NCBI GenBank assembly: GCA_024663395.1
Contig: JANFAH010000010.1
Span: forward strand, 1,240,001 to 1,304,000
From: Pisolithus tinctorius
Taxonomy: Eukaryota; Basidiomycota; Agaricomycetes; Boletales; Pisolithaceae
Direction of reading: 5' to 3'
DNA length: 64,000 nt
This document shows, in pieces, positions 54,810 through 64,000 of this stretch; position 1 is the stretch's first letter; each line of letters starts with the position of its first letter. The translations under genes were made by a program, and so were the position numbers. The notes under the pieces are model-generated. The model saw nothing but the letters and a program-made list of their open reading frames with translations, was not told the origin of the DNA and did no database searches.

Positions 54810-56183
54810 ATGTTCGGCCTCAAGATTCCGTGTCGAGGCTCGCCCGAAGCACCAAGCTTCTCTGGGCGCCCCGAGGACCTTCGAAGCTATTTTGATGACA
54901 TAATTGACTTCTGTGATAGATTCGGCCTCTCGGACGGGCTCGTGCGCATCAAATTCGCACTCAAGTATGCGCCTGTTGAGTCGGTGGACCTCTGGTCCCA
55001 CTTGGCAGATACCAGGAGTGGAGATTGGTGTTATTTTACCTCAGAAGTGGTCCGGCTGTACCCAGAGCTGGAGGAGTCCTGCAGGAACCAGTTTTTTAGA
55101 CTGAAAAGTGCACTCGCAAGCTCAGACGCTATCTCGGTATCTTCCCTGGGCGAGTATTTCCGCAGCTTTTGTCATTTTTCGCTGTCTCTCGAAAAGCAGG
55201 AAGAGTCGACATCTCATCTACCGGTTGTGTTTTTTTATGGATTCCCGCCCAAATTCAGATGTGAGCTGCTCGAGTTTCTTGACTCGCCAGATCAAGAGCT
55301 TACTGTGTCTAGTCTTATGATTGCAGCTAAACGGATTCTCGCACTGAGCAGCGGCCTCTGGAAGAGCAGCAAGGTCAACAGTTCATGCGTGCAGCCATCA
55401 CATGCCTCGGACAGCCACGCACCCTGCCGTTCATATTCGTTTTGCTTTTTCTGTGGACTCTCGGGGCATATTCGGGCAGGTTGCCATTCGTTCAAGTCAT
55501 ATTTAGCTTCGGGAAAGTGTCTACTCATAAATGGCCGCGTTGTTCTACCTACAGGACTGGAAATACCGCGCGAAGTTGCCGGACGAACTCTACAAGACCG
55601 TCTCGACAACTGGTCTTCGTTGACAAGCCAGTTCGAGACTCGTAGGGGCTCGTCACTTGCTCGCTCACTTTCACCCATGGCCGCACCCTCTCGAAGCGTG
55701 TTCGACACACCATCGCACGTACCTGCTCGAACGAGCATCGTGTATCCTCAGACCCTACCTGCTATCCAGCTCGAGCCAGTAGTACCTGACCCGCCAGCTG
55801 TTCAGTCTCATTGCTCGTCAGCCGAGCGCTCTCGTAGCTCACCGCATGTGCAGCCACAGTCGAGGTGGCCATGTGGCCGAGGCCGATCGCCCTCGCGTCC
55901 TCGTTCACGCTCGCGCTCGCAGACTCGAACGGGTTCATACACACGTTCGAAAGATGATTTCATACCAGTCCAGTCGTATGCCCGCAGCTCGAAGCAGTAT
56001 CACCCTCGAAGGCGCTCATATTCATATTCGACCAATAGCTCACCCCCTTCTTCCTCGTCATCGTCGTCCTCATGCTCGCGCTCTCGTTCACGTTCGAGGA
56101 AGGCGGATTCATACGTCCGTTCCAAGCCGAAGCGGTCGCGCAGCCGCAGTCGCACGCCCTGGCGCTCTCGAAGAGCACGTTGA
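54810..56183 (+). CDS. Gag with zinc knuckle and SR-rich tail
   Basis: 457-aa capsid-type protein, the only product of the Gag-only element. N-terminal Gag fold: PSFSGRPEDLRSYFDDIIDF (residues 14-33), a helical region with LYPELEESCRNQFFRL, and LGEYFRSFCHFSLSL. Zinc knuckle CFFCGLSGHIRAGC (CX2CX4HX4C) at residues 212-225. After a Ser/Pro/Val-rich linker the last 110 residues are dominated by Arg/Ser dipeptides (SRSRSRSQTRTG, SRSRSRSRKADS, KRSRSRSRTPWRSRRAR end). Such tails are typical of SR splicing factors and of basic RNA-binding tails; in a Gag it may bind R-rich RNA or target the nucleus (inference). Uninterrupted frame, ATG start, TGA end, so the protein may still be made. Confidence 0.85.
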   Translation: MFGLKIPCRGSPEAPSFSGRPEDLRSYFDDIIDFCDRFGLSDGLVRIKFALKYAPVESVDLWSHLADTRSGDWCYFTSEVVRLYPELEESCRNQFFRLKSALASSDAISVSSLGEYFRSFCHFSLSLEKQEESTSHLPVVFFYGFPPKFRCELLEFLDSPDQELTVSSLMIAAKRILALSSGLWKSSKVNSSCVQPSHASDSHAPCRSYSFCFFCGLSGHIRAGCHSFKSYLASGKCLLINGRVVLPTGLEIPREVAGRTLQDRLDNWSSLTSQFETRRGSSLARSLSPMAAPSRSVFDTPSHVPARTSIVYPQTLPAIQLEPVVPDPPAVQSHCSSAERSRSSPHVQPQSRWPCGRGRSPSRPRSRSRSQTRTGSYTRSKDDFIPVQSYARSSKQYHPRRRSYSYSTNSSPPSSSSSSSSCSRSRSRSRKADSYVRSKPKRSRSRSRTPWRSRRAR

Positions 56184-56499
56184 TGCTGCGTGTCGCACGA
56201 ATTCCGTTATGTTGTTTTTTTATATATACTTCTTTTGCTTATGGATCTTACAGTATCTAATATGGATCTACCTACGTCGTAATGTGGAGTTTTTGGTACA
56301 TTATACATGTTTAGCTTTTCTTTTCTTCTCTTTTCTTTTGTGTTTTACCCCCCGGGCTCGAGTTCCCCGCAGAACGCCATTTCGCATTGCACCTAGCACC
56401 TTCCCGCACTCTACGCGATGCCTCCCATCCGCAGATACAGTCCTAACAAGGCATGCTGTCGACGAAATCACTGTTGACACCGCTCGTCGCTTGTCAAGA

Positions 56500-57800
56500 C
56501 AAGTGCTACCTCCCTCGTACTGAGCGCATATCTCGCTCGTTATCGCGCCGTGCCTCTCGCTTTTTGGAAGGCTCGTACTACTCGACATCAGCTCTCTGTC
56601 GGTACCAAGCTCGTTTGCATGCGCCAAGCGGTTCAGGAGATATTCGTGTTTTTGTGGATAGGTCCATTCTCAGGGTCCTGTGGTCATATCTCACTCATTT
56701 CCGCGTCGCGCCTCTCGCTTTTTGGGAGGATTGTAGTCCACGACGAGTGCTCCATGTTGGTGTCAGGATTGTTCTGATAGGTCCAGTAGTCCCGGAGATA
56801 TTTGCATTTTTGTGCGAAGGCCCATCCTCGAGGTCTTGCCATAGTCGCTCGCGCAGTTCTGTGTCTCTCCTCTCGCTTTTCGGGTCGTTCATCCCTCTCG
56901 CTGAGCCCTTCCTGGGGACACCTGATTTGTAAAATTCCGCGCAACCGTTGTCGAGATATCAGCGCTTTCGTATCCAGAGGGCTTCGAGCCAGTTTCGCGT
57001 ATAACTCGGGATCGGCTGGTCCAATCGGCGTATTTCCTCGTTCTCCCTGTTCGTCTGCGAATCCTCTACTGTCTCCCAGAGTTTCGTGTTGATCGTCCCA
57101 GCCATTGTTGTGCAAGTCGAGCCCTTCTCCCCACCCTCGAAGTCCTCTCGTCATATCTCGCGCACTCGAGCACCGTTCCTCTCGCTTTCCCGGCAGTCCA
57201 TCCCCCTCGCGTAGCCCTTTCTGGGGACGCCTCTTCTGTCAAATTCCGCGCAGCTATCGTCGAGATACGCTCGTTTTCGTGGTTAGAGGCACTTTCGGAC
57301 AACTTTGCAAATATCTTAGGCCCGCATAGACGGATTCCCTCTGTCTCCTTTTCAGCGTGTTCGCTACATTCCCCTCCATCGTTACTGGCAGTTTCACCGC
57401 ATCCTGAGCGTCTGTCGTTGGTCTGCAGTGTTCCCTCTTCAGTCAACAACGCTGTATGCATGATAGCTCGCCCATTTCACTGCCGGACCTCTCGCTTTTT
57501 GGGGACTTTGTACTACTTGTCGAGGGCTTTCTGATGGTATATCATACATCATGCTCGCTGCCGCCGTTGTGGAGATACGCCCCGTTTTGTTGTTTCAAAC
57601 ACTTTAGGACGACTCTGCGAGTATCTTGCCCGTTTCTCAACCAGATCTCTCGATTTTCGAGATCCTGATGCTACTATTCAACAGCTTCAGAATGGTACCT
57701 TTTCCGTCGTCGTCACTGCAGAACTCATGGCTACATTTGGTTTTTGGTGGATGAGGGTACCCTTGGGCAGATTTATGGATATCTCAGGATCGGGGTTGCG
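56500..57800 (+). repeat. degenerate tandem repeat, unit about 155 bp, inside the Gag-only element
   Basis: Anchor cctctcgcttttt recurs at 56,553, 56,711, 56,869, 57,178 and 57,488 (spacings 158, 158, 309, 310, i.e. one or two units). Each unit also has a gagatat...cgtttttgtgg...agagg block. Neighbouring unit pairs 309 bp apart are most similar. No conserved frame; structural or regulatory RNA role is possible. Confidence 0.75.
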
Positions 57801-57997
57801 GGTTCTCTCTGTTCATTTTGCGCTGTGCTCGTCGCATTCCCTTCTACCATCGTGGCTTGTTTCGTGGCATCTCGAGCAACCGTTTTTCGTCGACGAGGCA
57901 TTGTCTTGCCCCCCCTCCCTCGTGGCTTTGAATTCTTGTATAGTCGAGCCGCCTTCAAGTTGACTGGGGACAGTCAATATCTCAAGTACCCCTGGGA

Positions 57998-58350
57998 TGT
58001 AGGGAATGTAATTTCCCTACTAGGGGAATTGTTTTATTTTGTTCATTTTATTTAGTTTTGATTCTAGGTGTTTTTTCTGCTAGTGGTACTTAAGAGTTTC
58101 GCTTTTTTTGTTGCTTAGTCAGCACTACCTAGTGACTGGCATAGTTAGTTTTCCTTAAAAAACAATAGATGAGTTACCACAGATGAGAGACAAGTTTGAG
58201 CAGGTTGTTCCCTGCACCAAGACTGCCTTAGAAGCCTTCAGACGATTATCAGGATCCTTGCCCAGGCTATAGAAGCCCCTTTGGCCTACTCACTCCCCTC
58301 AGACAATCCAACTACCAGTCTTCTCCCCATTAAAATCAAATTTTCCTACA
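57998..58350 (+). repeat. 3' LTR of Gag-only element
   Basis: 353 bp, five C-to-T or G-to-A changes relative to the 5' LTR within about 45 bp (58,168-58,206). Confidence 0.95.
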
Positions 58351-59040
58351 GCGCACGATGCTTCTGTTGCATGTGAATTGGGTGTGCGTCCGTACCTCAT
58401 GGAACACAAGCATAGCGCATCTGGCACTGCCGTCAAACCAGCAATGCTCTCTACTTCATGGTGATCTACCTCGCTCCTGGTGACTATCATCGTTTCCACA
58501 GTCCAACAGCTTGGGTCGTAGAAAAGTGCAGGCACTTTGTTGGTATGTGCACAGCATCCATCATATCAGTTCCACGATGCACAGGTGAACTGTTCTCCAT
58601 ATCACTTTACATGGTCAAGCGGTTGCAGAACCTCTTCGTACTCAATGAGAGGGTTACACTACTCGGTAGATGGCGATATGGATTTTTCAGCATGATACCC
58701 GTCGGTGCAATTAATGTTGGCAGCATCAAGATTAATTTCGATACCGTGCAGAGGATTTTCATTTTCAGTCAAAATTGGCTTTGTTGATCACTTCCTGCAG
58801 GCATTGCATAAGAACCTCCGTGTCCAACTGCTGCCACCAGGCACATACAACGAAGCTGTGTATTTGGCCGCATCCCTATTGCTGAACGGTCAGCCTCTGA
58901 CCACTGTCCAAGAAATGGGAGGCTTCTGTCTCGGCAGTATGATCGTTCTTGTGTTCGAGGCACCCAGGACATTTGAGTTTGCCATCAAGTCTGGGCAGAA
59001 AGTCAAAGTCGGGAACCAGCCAGGTGATGTCCCTGGAGCA

Positions 59041-59678
59041 TTTATCATGGTTGGGAAGGAAATGATACCATTGAAAGAGAAGACAGAGTGAGCAACTCTG
59101 CTTGCATGGCGATAATGAGGCGTCGCAGTGATTGGTGGAATTTTACTCCACTTCGTATATATAGGCTTTCATCGTGTACATTGTCACATTCGTGCCCGCA
59201 TGCATGCAATACCAATATTATCAATCTCGAACATTATGTATTCCACTATCACCCACTCAGATGGATGCTGGGCATGGGTGTTGTTCTATATATCAGGTAT
59301 AAAGATGTGATGAAGTGATGAAGTTAAGGTTCGTCATAAGTTGCGAGAACCGTTGTCCAGGGCCGCGCTTCCCAAGTACAAATGCCAGTACCATGCGAGA
59401 TGGGCAGTCACCTCCTGAATTAGCTGGTTGTATTCGGCCCCACACTGTGAAGGCACCTTCCCTGAAGTGGCATGGAATGAAGTTAAACTGTTGTGCACCG
59501 ATATTCCTGGATGCTGTCAGGCCAGGTTTCCAAACTCTTTGTGAGCACCGATCATACCGGACCGACCGTCCAGTCATGTGAGCTTTGCGCTTTCTGGGGT
59601 GGTCAGTTTCTTTGGGGTATTGCATTCATCACGCTCTGGCAGATGACTTTGAGCCGCACAATTCAGTGTGTGTGTGTC
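59041..59678. other. spacer downstream of the PSD remnant
   Basis: No recognised gene. A minus frame (59,625-59,293) contains GAFTVWGRIQPANSGGD but I cannot assign it. Confidence 0.3.
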
Positions 59679-59940
59679 ATGGACAGTGGCATTTGACGCT
59701 TGTATGTTGACCTCGCTGGTGTCAGCGATTGTAGAGCTCTCAGTTATGAGTGTATATGATGGGAGTATGCTTTCGAGTGTGTTGTGTTGCAGTCTACAAT
59801 GACATCATTGGTGTGTTGTGCTAGTTCTCCTCAGGAGTTTGTGGAAAATTATCCGTTCTTGAGTATGAAGGATATTAAATCCATTGTGACCTTTCACAAG
59901 GTGGTGTTGCATAGAACTGCTCATATGCCATTTTCTGCCT
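59679..59940 (+). pseudogene. Helitron replicase N-terminal scrap
   Basis: Reads MDSGI-stop-RLYVDLAGVSDCRALSYE, then EYAFECVVLQ and EFVENYPFLSMKDIKSIVTF then HKVVLH, collinear with the first 80 residues of the Helitron replicase whose start is at 5400 (GVRRLYVDVAGVSDCAALGY; EFVEQFPFLSSKDLRSIATH). Two TGA stops, one at the position of Arg in the intact copy. Only this N-terminal scrap is present; it is in the opposite orientation to the large copy. Confidence 0.75.
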
Positions 59941-60911
59941 GAACACAAAACCACATCTGACACCTTTGATCAGATACATCATGTTCCAGCCAACATAAAG
60001 CTCCGCCCTCGTCATCTTATAGAGCACCGTTCCCAAGGTTCTTGGAATAAAATGCAACTCTACCATAGACACTTTTTGTATTATAGTTCATGTCCCCTTT
60101 TGTGTTATAGTTCCCCCCCATTGTGTCCAATGAAATACACCACGTGTTCTCTCCAAATGCGTCCAGGAGCGCCCGGAGGGCTTTGGTATTGGACTTGTCC
60201 TATCATCCCTGTGTGGTGGCCACTCTAGCAAGACTATCTAGGACTCCGATGGGGTGGTCGTGTTGACTGTAATAACTCTGTGAGCCAGACCTTCGCACTA
60301 CCTCTATCTTCATACTGGTCATGAGATAGGCTCAATGAGTCTCAATTATGTGATGATACGGTTGTTGCAGACATGGAAGAATCCATAAATTGGCTTGTCA
60401 GTATCTTTGTCGATTAGGAGTAGTCCATTCTGGGGTCTGGTTGTCGTAATTGGGGTGCAAGCAAGCCCCTGTAAGTCCCCCGTGTGGCCATGGTTAGTAA
60501 TTTATCCACTCCACTCAACTGCATAGCCCGATTGTTCCCAGAAAAATGATGGGACATGCATGATCAGTGCAACCCTCAGGTCTTGGTGGCGAAGCAATAG
60601 TAAGGTGACGTAGAAGCATGGCATCTGGGCATTGATTTCCTTTGGCGAGTCCACCCATTATGAGTCTAGTTATTACTTGGTAGAGCCTCCCTTGATCCCG
60701 CTCTTACTTGGGCAGCAGAGCTCTATACCGCCAAGCACCATCAAGTGCTGTCTACACTGCTACCTCCTCTGCTATCTGGTGAGTGTATATTGCCCATAGG
60801 GGGTCGCATATCCAATACCTAGTGATGAAATGGCATCGAAGGTGACGAAGACTAGACATGAATGGATCACTAACTTCTCTGTCTCCTGCAGATGTAGGCA
60901 TTCCAAAACAA
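59941..60911. other. spacer, no gene recognised
   Basis: Nearly 1 kb of unremarkable DNA before the GH27 pseudogene, presumably including its former promoter. Confidence 0.35.
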
Positions 60912-63336
60912 ATGAAGCCAACTGTCACTTCTGTCTTCATGCTTGCCTTGGCGTTGCCCCCAGCTGTTTTAGTTGGAGCCCATGCAATTGAGGGAGTCGC
61001 GAAGCTTCCTGGTGAGCACCCCTTGCTAGCAGTCATGAAATGTACCTCTGATGCCTCATGTCAGTGATGGGTTTTAACAGTTCATTGGCCCATTTCTGCA
61101 TACACAACTGGAACTGACACAAACTTATCTTGGATTGTAAAGCTTGGAATGCATACCATGTAGATCTCCTGCACACGATCTGTTTCATCGCACTGTCTAA
61201 TAACCAGTTCTCTGTATTAGTGCAACATTAACAAGGACATCGTTATCCAAAATGCCAATCTTATGATATCCCTGGGCTTAGCGGTGTGTGGCGTAATCGT
61301 TGCAGATGTACTTTCGGGCACACATCAATTCATTTCATGTCTCTCCCAGGATGCAGGATACAACTATGTTAACATTGACGATTGCTATGCTGCGAAACAG
61401 CACAACTCTGACGGCGATATCATTGCGAGTAAGCTGTGGTAGTTGGAAATTTGGCTATATATAGAATGACTCACTTCTTCAGATCAAACCAAATTCCCAT
61501 CTGGCATGAAAACACTGACGGACAGCATTCATGCTTTGGGATTGTGAGTTCCCAAATTATTCCTAGTTCAGATCCCATTCTCGGACCTAAACTGTTTCAT
61601 AGGAATGCTGGAATCATGGGTTGCACAGCCTGGCAACACTAAAAGCAACTTTATTAATCCCTGTCATTATCAAGTACAGTGATGCTGGCTGGTTTGCTTG
61701 TCAGCTCTATCCTGGCTCATACCAAAACGAAGCAAGGTGCCCTCGATCACTCTCTAACGATCATTTCTGCTGAACCGTGCTCAGAGATGTGAAATTGTTT
61801 CAGGATGAATGGGGCTTTGACTACTTGAAGTACGACACTATGAGTTTCATATGCTTAGGCACTCATACTTTCCATTTGCAGGTATGACAACTGTGCCGTT
61901 CCATTTGACAACATCACAAGGGAGAATATCATGGGTCATGTGTGTACTTCAACATTGTTGCCACTCAATTCCTCAGCCTGTACTAGGATATGTGCGCATG
62001 GCAAATGCTATATCTGATTTATCCCAGTCTACGGGGAAACCGCCTCTCATTTTGTCCCTGTGCGAATGGGGAAGGCTATGTGTGAGACATTTTGTGTTGG
62101 AAGCCAACATTTGTGCCCTCGTGTACAGGAGCAGGTATGGCTGTGGGGGAAGAGATACAGTCAGAGCTGGCGGGTATGTTTTCATATACTAGCGGAGTGG
62201 GACTGATCCTGATGACAAAATGCCCAGACTACCAACACTATTTGTGTGTTCAATGAATTTCTGTGCTTGCACGTATGCATGTATTGAGCATTTGCAGTGC
62301 CTTACTGGGGATCTGTCACTAGGATCATTAATCAGTAGGGGGCCTCTCCACAATGTGGTCTTGGATTTGTTAATGGGATTTTACAGAAATTCTTTCTATT
62401 CTTGGGCAAACGATTTCTACAGACATAATGACATGGACATGGTAAGCAGCAGCTTGTCTGTTGTGTGTCTGTGTGATAAAACTCACAAATTGATATTCCT
62501 ATAGCTCGAAATGTAAGTGAAAAGCTGTGATGCTATCGCAAGCTGACTTCACTGCTCTTCAGTGGAAATGGAAATTTGACATATGAAGAATCCAAAACTC
62601 ACTTCACTGCCTGGGCTCTGATGAAATCTTCGCTATTAATTGCCACCGATGTACGGGCTACATATCTCAGAACTGCATGTTCTGTCCATTGATTTCGACA
62701 AGAACAGATAGAAACAGCCAGTAATCAGACAATAGAGATTCTCACGAGCTGTGAAATCATAGCCATTAACCAAGATCTAGTCGTCAGCACTGGTGGTACT
62801 CCCTTCAGATGGGACATTAATGTAAGTATGGTGTTTTGTCCGATAAAGGTACTCACTTGTTGAAATTTTCTAGCCAGACTACATTAGCAACAATACACAT
62901 CCTGCGCAGTATTGGAGTGGAGAGAGTCTGAATGGGACGGTGTCTATGTTGGCAAGTATCTCTTTTCGCTCTGAGAAATAACCTCCCATCTCATCATGTG
63001 AACCGACCACAGATCAATACATTGGATGAGCCAGCGACGATGTTTTTCAATCTGACCGAGTCTCTGTGGATTCGAGCAGGTATTCAGTATTCTGTTAGGG
63101 TAAGCTGGATATCTTGGATGAAGCTTTCCCCCTCACCGAATGATATACCCTTGTAAGATCTTTGGGCTCATTCCAACAATGGCACTGCTGTAAGGAACTT
63201 CACAGCATATGATGTCCCTCTACATGGTGTCATCGCATTACTGCTTCAGGATGCTGGGGATGAACCTGAGGGGCTGTAGCCACCCTGTGCGGTCACAGAG
63301 TGGTGTATAAGCCAGTCTGGCATAAGGATCAACTAG
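60912..63336 (+). pseudogene. GH27 alpha-galactosidase pseudogene
   Basis: Secreted enzyme removing terminal alpha-galactose. Signal peptide MKPTVTSVFMLALALPPAVL (60,912) and GAHAIEGVAKLP; KAWNAYHV (61,145); CNINKDIVIQNANLMISLG (61,224); DAGYNYVNIDDCYAAKQHNS (61,353); TKFPSGMKTLTDSIHALG (61,487); SDAGWFACQLYPGSYQNEAR (61,679); DEWGFDYLK, then after an intron YDNCAVPFDNITRENIMG (nucleophile Asp of KYDNC kept); GKPPLILSLCEWGR (62,035); DFYRHNDMDM (62,413); GNGNLTYEESKTHFTAWALM (62,561); then TPFRWDIN, SPDYISNNTHPAQYWSGES and TLDEPATMFFNLTESLWIR. Introns are short. Damage: several frame slips, missing exon pieces, degraded splice sites, TAG for Trp near 63,279. The 3' part is duplicated at 18,354-19,449 and one exon scrap at 38,431. 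Confidence 0.9.
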
Positions 63337-64000
63337 TGAATGGTGGGTGGAGCATCTATTGTATTGCCATTGTGCTGTATCTGGTGTTAGAAGACTAAAT
63401 TGCTATGTACTATTGAAGTGAAATGTGGCTGTATTTGATGATGAAGGTTGCATGATGGAGTGAAAACCCAGATTAATGGTGGACTGTGTGCACATACACT
63501 TCACATTCATCAACAAACCAGCCCTCCTGTAAGGTTGGTTGGGATTATCTCAAGCTCCCTTGCATGAAGTGTACTGAATGGTGTTTGCACTGTAAGACAT
63601 AGGGATAAAAAGATGTAAATTGACAAAAGTCTAATTTACACTTATTTGATCTTATGTACCTTAAATTCTATTCCAAGCTCAATAAGTACATTTATTCCGA
63701 AAATTTTGCGGGTGGCTGTGCCTACAGCCAGTGCAAATGCGCTGACTAAGCAGAAGGTGTGTGTGCGAGAAAGTCAGGGTCAGGTGACTTGCAGGCTGCA
63801 CACAACCCTTGTGTCATGACCATGACACCAGCGTAAGCCCCTAACACCTACTCCGCCCTCCTCTGACATGTTCCTGCACTTCTCCACCCTCTTCTGACAT
63901 GTTCCTGCGCTTCTCTTCCCTCCTCTGACATGATCCCATGCTCCTCTGACCCTCCTGACACATCTCCACACCTCTCCAAGGTCCCCTGTCCATGTTCTGA
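63337..64000. other. 3' flank of GH27 remnant and short tandem repeat
   Basis: 63,337-63,686 is the non-coding part of the duplication with 18.4-19.4 kb. At 63,857-63,975 a 32-34-bp unit (cctctgacatgttcctgc, then cttctc) is repeated three to four times. No gene. Confidence 0.6.

Larger units (their letters stand above)
54232..58350 (+). mobile_element. non-autonomous Gag-only LTR retrotransposon inserted in PSD exon
   Basis: 4,119 bp with 353-bp LTRs (54,232-54,584; 57,998-58,350) starting TGTAGG and ending CCTACA. A PBS-like TGGAGCCCACCACGAG begins at 54,587. Only one ORF, a Gag, is encoded; no protease, RT, RNase H or integrase. The rest is a tandem-repeat region. Target duplication is probably 4 bp, GTGC (54,228-54,231) against GCGC (58,351-58,354), differing by one transition; removing the element with one copy restores the PSD frame. 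Replication would need enzymes from another element (inference). Confidence 0.9.
53887..59040 (+). pseudogene. phosphatidylserine decarboxylase (Psd2-type) pseudogene, split by LTR element
   Basis: Enzyme converting phosphatidylserine to phosphatidylethanolamine. 5' part: LHVEQVKGMTYSLDALLG (about 53,898-53,955), a frame slip near 54,000, then FANVNGIHYSLDELLG (54,033-54,080) up to TLQETLV at 54,230. An LTR element (54,232-58,350) follows; the same frame resumes after it with HDASVACELGVRPYLMEH (58,355). Next [20 protein letters not shown] (58,460), an intron 58,543-58,584, [38 protein letters not shown] (58,670), and LPPGTYNEAVYLAAS, GFCLGSMIVLVFEAP (58,921-58,965). In the autocleavage motif (LGST in the family) the serine remains but Thr is Met. 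The gene's N-terminal part is missing, cut at the edge of the minisatellite flank. Confidence 0.85.

Noticed and set aside
56453..57461. Plus and minus frames of 90-160 codons within the 155-bp tandem array
   Set aside because: Frames are not conserved between repeat units and contain no domain.

Overview
The window looks like nuclear DNA of a filamentous basidiomycete, most likely an Agaricomycete. Reasons: introns of about 40-65 bp, a Plavaka-type transposase, a Helitron with a DUF6570-like N terminus, Ty3/gypsy chromoviruses, and basidiomycete-style versions of inositol polyphosphate multikinase, phosphatidylserine decarboxylase, casein kinase I and GH27 alpha-galactosidase. There are no bacterial features, rRNA or CRISPR. 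It is a transposon-dominated region. Only two protein-coding host genes read as intact: a P-loop GTPase (minus, 26.2-27.5 kb) and an inositol polyphosphate multikinase (plus, 32.0-33.4 kb).

Layout. 1-5.4 kb: almost complete Helitron replicase on the minus strand, running off the left edge, with one in-frame TGA. 5.85-9.5 kb: decayed Plavaka transposase. 10.0-11.7 kb: decayed intron-containing gene of unknown function. 12.1-14.1 kb: casein kinase I pseudogene whose C-lobe segment is present four times. 14.9-15.7 kb: three-copy repeat of about 270 bp. 16-23 kb: gypsy gag and protease remnants, a GH27 fragment, a Tc1 transposase and a 0.5 kb hairpin. 24.6-25.9 kb: 80-bp satellite. 26.2-27.5 kb: GTPase gene. 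28.6-29.0 kb: Urb2-like fragment. 29.2-30.4 kb: Tc1-derived foldback element with tRNA-like modules. 32.0-33.4 kb: IPK gene. 33.7-39 kb: sparse, with a PH-like exon, a GH27 scrap and a repeat shared with 30.9-31.4 kb. 39.9-42.9 kb: truncated gypsy integrase. 43.0-43.5 kb and 52.7-53.9 kb: inverted copies of a 45-bp minisatellite, flanking a complete gypsy element (44,381-51,223, TTTGC target duplication). 53.9-59.0 kb: phosphatidylserine decarboxylase pseudogene split by a second, Gag-only LTR element (54,232-58,350). 59.7-59.9 kb: second Helitron N-terminal scrap. 60.9-63.3 kb: GH27 alpha-galactosidase pseudogene whose 3' part is duplicated at 18.4-19.4 kb.

Two themes connect the features. 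First, C-to-T decay. In both LTR pairs nearly all differences are CpG transitions, and the in-frame stops of the Helitron, the gypsy fragments and the unknown gene mostly sit where CGA or CAA/CAG codons are expected. CpG is almost absent from about 15 to 26.9 kb, and the change to CpG-rich DNA falls abruptly inside the GTPase gene. Second, Gag-centred LTR biology. The autonomous gypsy element shows an 11-nt complementarity between its predicted mRNA 5' end and its primer-binding site, as in Tf1-type self-priming, and carries extra zinc knuckles after its chromodomain. The neighbouring non-autonomous element encodes only a zinc-knuckle Gag with an SR-rich tail.
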